This document shows positions 59,390-64,000 of a stretch of DNA of 64,000 nt, in pieces. Made by a program: the position numbers and the translations under genes. The stretch is taken from positions 25,065,015-25,129,014 of the forward strand of contig NC_063157.1 of NCBI RefSeq assembly GCF_020921035.1, read 5' to 3'. Under the pieces are notes generated by a model. That model saw only the letters and a list, made by a program, of their open reading frames with translations. It was not told the origin of the DNA and searched no databases. This stretch comes from Rhodamnia argentea. Taxonomy: Eukaryota > Streptophyta > Magnoliopsida > Myrtales > Myrtaceae. The stretch's first letter is position 1; each line of letters begins with the position of its first letter.

Positions 59390-60220
59390 ATGTCTGATGG
59401 AGAGGAGACACATTGGTGCTACCAGTGCAGGCAGCGATTCGGTCTTCATGACCGAGAAGTAATTTGCCCTTTCTGCAATGGAGGTTTCGTGCAGGAACTG
59501 ACCGAAATTCATGGCTCACCTACTGAAGAATATTTCATGCCTAACTCTGCGGACATTCCTCCCGGAGTGCCTCATATGTTTGATATTATGTACGCGTTGA
59601 TGAGAGAAGGTGGTATTGGCTCGAGGAGAGGATTCAGGGGCGCTGCTGGTTCTATGATGAGAGAGGCAATTGCTGGCCAGAATCCCAACTTTGATGGTAG
59701 AAGGCATCTCAATTCAGTTCCAGAAGAAACACGGGGAATCATTCCTCCCACTCCTTTCATGGCATTTCACGGTCAAATACCCGATTCTGCCTTCTTGCAC
59801 CACGGTAGAGCGGATGGACCGAGGGACATTGACTTCGATGATTATTTTATGGGCCCAGGACTGGAAGAACTGATCGAGTTTCTATCTCTGAATGACCAGA
59901 GAGGGCCAGCCCCTGCATCTCGTTCTGCAATTGATGCAATGCCGACCATCAAAATCACCCAGACGCATCTACGTGCTGATGCAGATTGCCCTGTCTGCAA
60001 AGAGGAATTTGAGTTGGGGTCAGAAGCGAGAATGATGCCTTGCCACCATATTTATCACTCCGACTGCATCATCCCCTGGTTAGTTCGGCACAATTCATGC
60101 CCGGTTTGCCGCTTTGAGATGCCTGCTCAGGGGAGTGATGGTAGTAGCCATGATGGAATGTGGAATGCTCGGCGAACCCATGGAAGGAATCGTCGCCTGT
60201 CTTCTACGAGGCCTCTCTAG
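59390..60220 (+). CDS. Zinc-ribbon and RING-H2 E3 ubiquitin ligase (RING1/RDUF/BCA2-type)
   Basis: Single-exon frame of 276 residues. The N-terminal zinc ribbon uses C10, C13, C26 and C29 (HWCYQCRQRF .. VICPFCNGGF). A long glycine/proline-rich middle follows. The RING-H2 finger lies at about 200-240 with C200, C203, C218, H220, H223, C226, C237 and C240 and the E2-contact W230 (PCHHIYHSDCIIPWL). PTIKITQTHL before the RING is typical of plant BCA2/RING1-like ligases. All zinc ligands are present, so an active E3 that passes ubiquitin from an E2 to a substrate is expected; many relatives act in drought, ABA or defence responses. Substrates cannot be told from sequence. Fragments resembling its 3' end occur at 43982-44125 and 48897-48975. 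Confidence 0.93.
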   Translation: MSDGEETHWCYQCRQRFGLHDREVICPFCNGGFVQELTEIHGSPTEEYFMPNSADIPPGVPHMFDIMYALMREGGIGSRRGFRGAAGSMMREAIAGQNPNFDGRRHLNSVPEETRGIIPPTPFMAFHGQIPDSAFLHHGRADGPRDIDFDDYFMGPGLEELIEFLSLNDQRGPAPASRSAIDAMPTIKITQTHLRADADCPVCKEEFELGSEARMMPCHHIYHSDCIIPWLVRHNSCPVCRFEMPAQGSDGSSHDGMWNARRTHGRNRRLSSTRPL

Positions 60221-62056
60221 CTCTTCATACCCAAGCATATCACTATGTCCAAAGGAATCGCCAGATGGGAGTGATCTGGAAATGACTGTTGGATTTCCGA
60301 GTGTCGCCTTTCAATAGATAAATAAGCACTTCCACAACACTGACGGAGGTAAAGAGATACTTCCCGGTGCATTTGTATATATGGGTAGGTGTGGGATTTC
60401 ATATCGGACACGAAGTCTTTGCGGATTCTGTACTGTTTGTAACTCTGTTCCGTTCTTCAAAACACATGCCTGTTTAGACCTGCTGTTGTTGAAATGAACC
60501 CGCTGTTGCTGGCTTGCTCATATGTGAAGCATTGCAGATCACATCTGTGAATCTGAAATGCAGAGAAGGCGTTTTCTTGCTTGATTTCTTGAAAATTTCT
60601 CATGCAGCTTGGTGTTTGCTTCAGTTGCCTTTTTTCATACGTTCGGCCTACTGTTTCGGGGTCTGTCTGGGATGACTTTTAGCTTTTAAGATTTTGATTT
60701 TAATGTTGAAAAGTACAAGATGATATTGTTATTTTTCATTTTGACAGGAAAGTTATGAGCAAAACTCATAATTCACCCGAACAGACAGACTTAACTATCT
60801 GTTTAAATGGATTATAAATTTATTTTTTAATCCATACTTTGATGTCATGGATTCTTAATGGATTCTTAAATGAGTTAGTTATAAGTCGACGGATGATAAA
60901 TGGGTTTAGAACGACAAAATTAATATATATATATGGAAATAAGTTCACAATTATCCAAATCCGACCTGTGTAAGAATTTTCCTGCAAACGTGAGACTTCC
61001 TAGTTTCCGTCCCATGTGGAAGACCATGCGATGTATAACTTGTATTAACTACTTTTCTTTTAAAGTAATTTATTTTTAATATAATTTACATAATATTCAA
61101 AATTAAAATTATCTTTGAACGAAAATACCCTTGACCAGCGAGAATATTTGATCGGCCGGTGAGTTCGGACTTTTATTTAAAACTGTTATGTCATTTTAGG
61201 GTCTTATTTGAAATATTCGCTCGTGGAATAAAATAAAATAAATTTAGAGACGGGATAAAATATGGCCACATCTTTTGGTGAAATTAGCTTTAGATGGGTC
61301 GGATCTTGTTCCTATTTTACATAGGGTGAATGATGGGTCCTATATACCAAATCTTATTTAACAGCTTTGTTTGGACATTAATCACATTAAACAGTTGTTA
61401 TTGCAGAATAAACACTAGCAGATGGAGTAATAATTACACTGCGTTTTAGTAATGTGGTTAGGTTCGGATATGAATATAAGTCACTACATTCAAAATTGTG
61501 TATAAATGGATCGGTTTGGGCGGGATCATTTTCGACTCAACCCGCCATTTAACGACCCACTCAAGGGTAATCGGAGATCATTGCCGTAATTATCTACTTA
61601 TTGCATTTCGTTCCACTTTTTGTATCGGGTAAAAGACATAAATGATCAATGAACTTTGAGCCGACATGTAATGTGGTCTCCGAACTTTTAACTTGTTCAG
61701 TTTAATATGCAATGTCGTCATCAAATTTTAATTTGTTCAATATACTTCTTGGACCAACTTAGTACATGAAATGTACGAAGATATTCAATATTAGATCCAA
61801 ATTTAAATTAATATAAGAATAATATTTTCGTATTTTCATAGACTAAATTAAACGTATGCATGAAAAGTACTTCCCTCCGACCAAATTTACCGAACACGGC
61901 ATTCACGTTGGCGTCCGAAGTGGAAAGGCGATTTCGGCGGCGAGTGAAGACAAGAAAGGGATTGATGAACCCTGATATCCGTTCGATACCCTTCTTCTTC
62001 TTCTTCTTCTGCTGCTGCTGCTCATTAATTTCCTACTCACCAACTTCACTTCACCT

Positions 62057-62057
<1 letters not shown>
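60221..62057. other. RING gene 3' UTR, intergenic, ISPE promoter side
   Basis: The 3' UTR extends to about 60480 or beyond. AT-rich intergenic sequence follows. A truncated family A foldback arm lies at 61628-61850. Short (TTC)n/(CTG)n runs at 61992-62022. Confidence 0.5.
61628..61850. mobile_element. Truncated family A foldback element near the ISPE promoter
   Basis: GGTAAAAGACATAAATGATC followed by TGTAATGTGGTCTCCGAACT and TTCAACTT-like phrases reproduces the left arm of 8651-9077. The right arm is cut short about 320 bases before the ISPE start codon. Confidence 0.6.

Positions 62058-62095
<38 letters not shown>
62058..62095. repeat. (CT)n tract in the ISPE leader
   Basis: About eighteen CT units with one interruption, 75 bases before the first ATG. 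Confidence 0.88.
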
Positions 62096-62097
<2 letters not shown>

Positions 62098-62169
62098 CTG
62101 GAGAGTTTTTCGCCTTCGCGCGGAAGCATTCGGAGGATTGAGTTCGGCTTCGGAGCTTGACGATTGAGG

Positions 62170-63907
62170 ATGATGGCGGCGACCACCGTGGCTTCTTCTT
62201 CTTCTTCTTCCTTCCACTGCAATCGCATCGTCTACCCGTCGCCCAATTTCTCGCGGAGCAGCTGGGTCCGACCTTCCGTGCGACATGGTTCGTCTTCCTC
62301 TTGTCTGCGACGGAATGCGTCCGTCAGAGCCATGGTGTCCGAGCCGAAAACGGGGAAACAACAGCTCGAGGTCTTGTGGAACTCTCTCTGTTTGTGTTGT
62401 TGGTGTTGTTGGTGTTGCTGCGTGTAAGTGTTTGCTTGTTCGCGTTGCTGAGTGCTGGGTGTTGTTTTGGTTGTGGATGGATATAGATAGTGTATGATCC
62501 TGATGAGAGGATAAACCAGTTGGCTGATGAAGTGGACAGGGAAGCTCCTCTTTCTAGGCTCACTTTGTTCTCACCTTGCAAGGTACTTCTCTCCTCTTAT
62601 TTAGGGATTTATCTACTTTTTTTCTTAAATTTTTTTTCTGAGGTTTTTTTGCTACAAGTATTCTGGTGGTTTTTGCACTGATTTTGGTAATCTATGGGGC
62701 AGGTTAATGTCTTTTTGAGAATCACTAGGAAGAGAGATGATGGGTACCATGATCTGGCCTCTCTGTTTCATGTGAGTTTTCTCAGTCTTGATCATCCTTT
62801 TTGCTTCCATGACCCTGTTTATGGTGCGAAATGTATTTAGGTATTGCTTTGGGTTCATATAGAAGCACAGTAGTGTAGCACGAGATTTTCGGAGGTTGGG
62901 CTAATCTATATGCGTGCTTCCAGGTAATTAGTTTGGGGGACATAATCAAGTTCTCTTTGTCACCTTCCCAAACAAAGGATGGACTTTCAACGAATGTGTC
63001 TGGCGTACCTCTTGATGACAAGAATTTGGTATTTCCTATACCTGAGGGGTTCGGTTCATTTCACTGTCACCGTGTTCTTGGCATCATTACAATAACTAAT
63101 ATGTGATTGTAATTTTCTTTGATGTTTGGCAGATTATCAAAGCACTGAATCTCTACAGGAAAAAGACTGGCAGCAACAAATTCTTTTGGGTGAGAAGCTG
63201 CCCCTTTTGTTGGTATTTGAGTCTGTTCATGTGTGCATATAATTCTGATAATTCCTCAAAACTGGCGGGTGTGGCAGAAAGTGTTGTCTCTAGACAGTAA
63301 ATGATATTGCGTTTCTTATGTTCCATTTGCTTCAGTGAATTACATCAGGACTTTCATTAACTTTGAATTATTACAAACTACAGAGAATTGTGGCAATGTT
63401 AAAAAGCAAAAATGTCTTTGAATGTACAGTAAACATCAAAGTCAATGGGAATTACGGAATTGTTTTTTTGGTAAAGCAAAATTTCTTTTTTTTTTGGGTA
63501 AAGGGAATTACGGAACTGTTGTCCCTAACTTAATCTTATATTGATGTAGACAAGAGTTCCAACTAAAAGGGATATCACAATTTTAGAGTAAATTATGCTG
63601 GAATCCCTATGTGTAATGTAAATAGCTGAACATCTGCCAGAGTCCCACATTCTTCTATGTCCTTCTCAGAGTTTTGACCAGAGACTCAAATTGGGACACA
63701 TGGCAGGTCCATCTTGACAAAAAAGTACCAACTGGAGCAGGACTTGGTGGTGGAAGTAGTAATGCGGCAACTGCACTTTGGGCTGCAAACCAATTCAATA
63801 GTTGTATTGCAACTGAGAAGGAACTTCAAGAATGGTCTGGTGAAATTGGTTCAGATATTCCCTTTTTCTTCTCCCATGGTGCAGCATATTGTACTGGTCG
63901 AGGTGAG
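62170..63907 (+). CDS. ISPE: 4-diphosphocytidyl-2-C-methyl-D-erythritol kinase, plastid (partial, continues past window)
   Basis: Six exons are visible (62170-62370, 62487-62582, 62703-62771, 62924-63028, 63133-63189, 63707-63907), all in phase 0, 243 residues; the C-terminal third lies beyond the right edge after the donor at 63908. The enzyme phosphorylates CDP-ME at the 2-hydroxyl, the fourth step of the plastid MEP isoprenoid pathway. The first ~65 residues are Ser/Arg-rich and acid-poor, a plastid transit peptide. Then comes the IspE start SPCKVNVFLRITRKRDDGYH, with catalytic K99, and the GHMP-kinase ATP loop PTGAGLGGGSSNAATAL (184-200). D226 in GSDIPFF is the catalytic aspartate. Two adjacent ATGs (62170, 62173) are in frame; the first is taken. 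Nothing suggests a defect in the visible part. Confidence 0.94.
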
Positions 63908-64000
63908 GTATGTCTAAACTTACAGAATACTTGCTGTTAGTCAGTTATTTTCTCGTTCCTTGTTCAAACCTTACTATTCCAGTGGTGTTTTTAGCAGAAA

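Noticed and set aside
62164..62170. Upstream TTG as ISPE start
   Set aside because: Plant nuclear genes start at ATG; two in-frame ATGs follow at once and open a normal transit peptide.

Overview
This is nuclear DNA of a flowering plant, most likely a woody eudicot. A Myrtaceae/Eucalyptus-like genome is my guess from the overall look; nothing here proves it. The genes carry GT-AG introns, their products match plant families, and the gene-poor stretches are packed with plant transposon debris. Seven genes can be modelled exon by exon with closed reading frames, and one more is an unidentified fragment at the left edge.

Layout. 1-3746: the last exon of an unidentified gene, then a SWIB/Plus-3 chromatin-type gene whose last intron has U12 AT-AC (minor spliceosome) signals. 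4981-8071: a RINT1/TIP20-family tether (MAG2-like). 8.6-16.9 kb: a local array of three R2R3-MYB units, two broken and one intact (GAMYB-like), separated by duplicated spacers that foldback transposons have invaded. 18.3-19.9 kb (minus): a four-finger C2H2 repressor with a C-terminal DLN-type EAR motif. 23.5-28.4 kb (minus): a nine-exon gene for a USP-domain/kinase fusion that has lost the ATP-binding lysine, the HRD arginine and the DFG aspartate. 29.7-35.7 kb: nested repeats, including an inverted repeat around a LINE 3' end. 35.8-38.4 kb: translation factor eEF1B. 38.4-54 kb: a repeat-rich gap with fragments resembling the two genes to its right, a copia remnant, two long LTR-like segments, and a four-part tandem segmental duplication. 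54.98-57.1 kb: an SRA (YDG) protein related to SUVH5/6 but without SET domains. 59.4-60.2 kb: a zinc-ribbon/RING-H2 E3 ligase. 62.2 kb to the right edge: the 5' two thirds of the plastid MEP-pathway kinase gene ISPE.

The genes do not form one pathway; this is an ordinary mixed plant locus. Its interest lies in gene decay and duplication, in foldback elements with 9-bp target duplications and visible empty sites, and in two proteins (the SRA-only protein and the triple-mutant pseudokinase) that look like regulators derived from enzymes. I saw no tRNA or rRNA gene, no CRISPR array and no prokaryote-like system.
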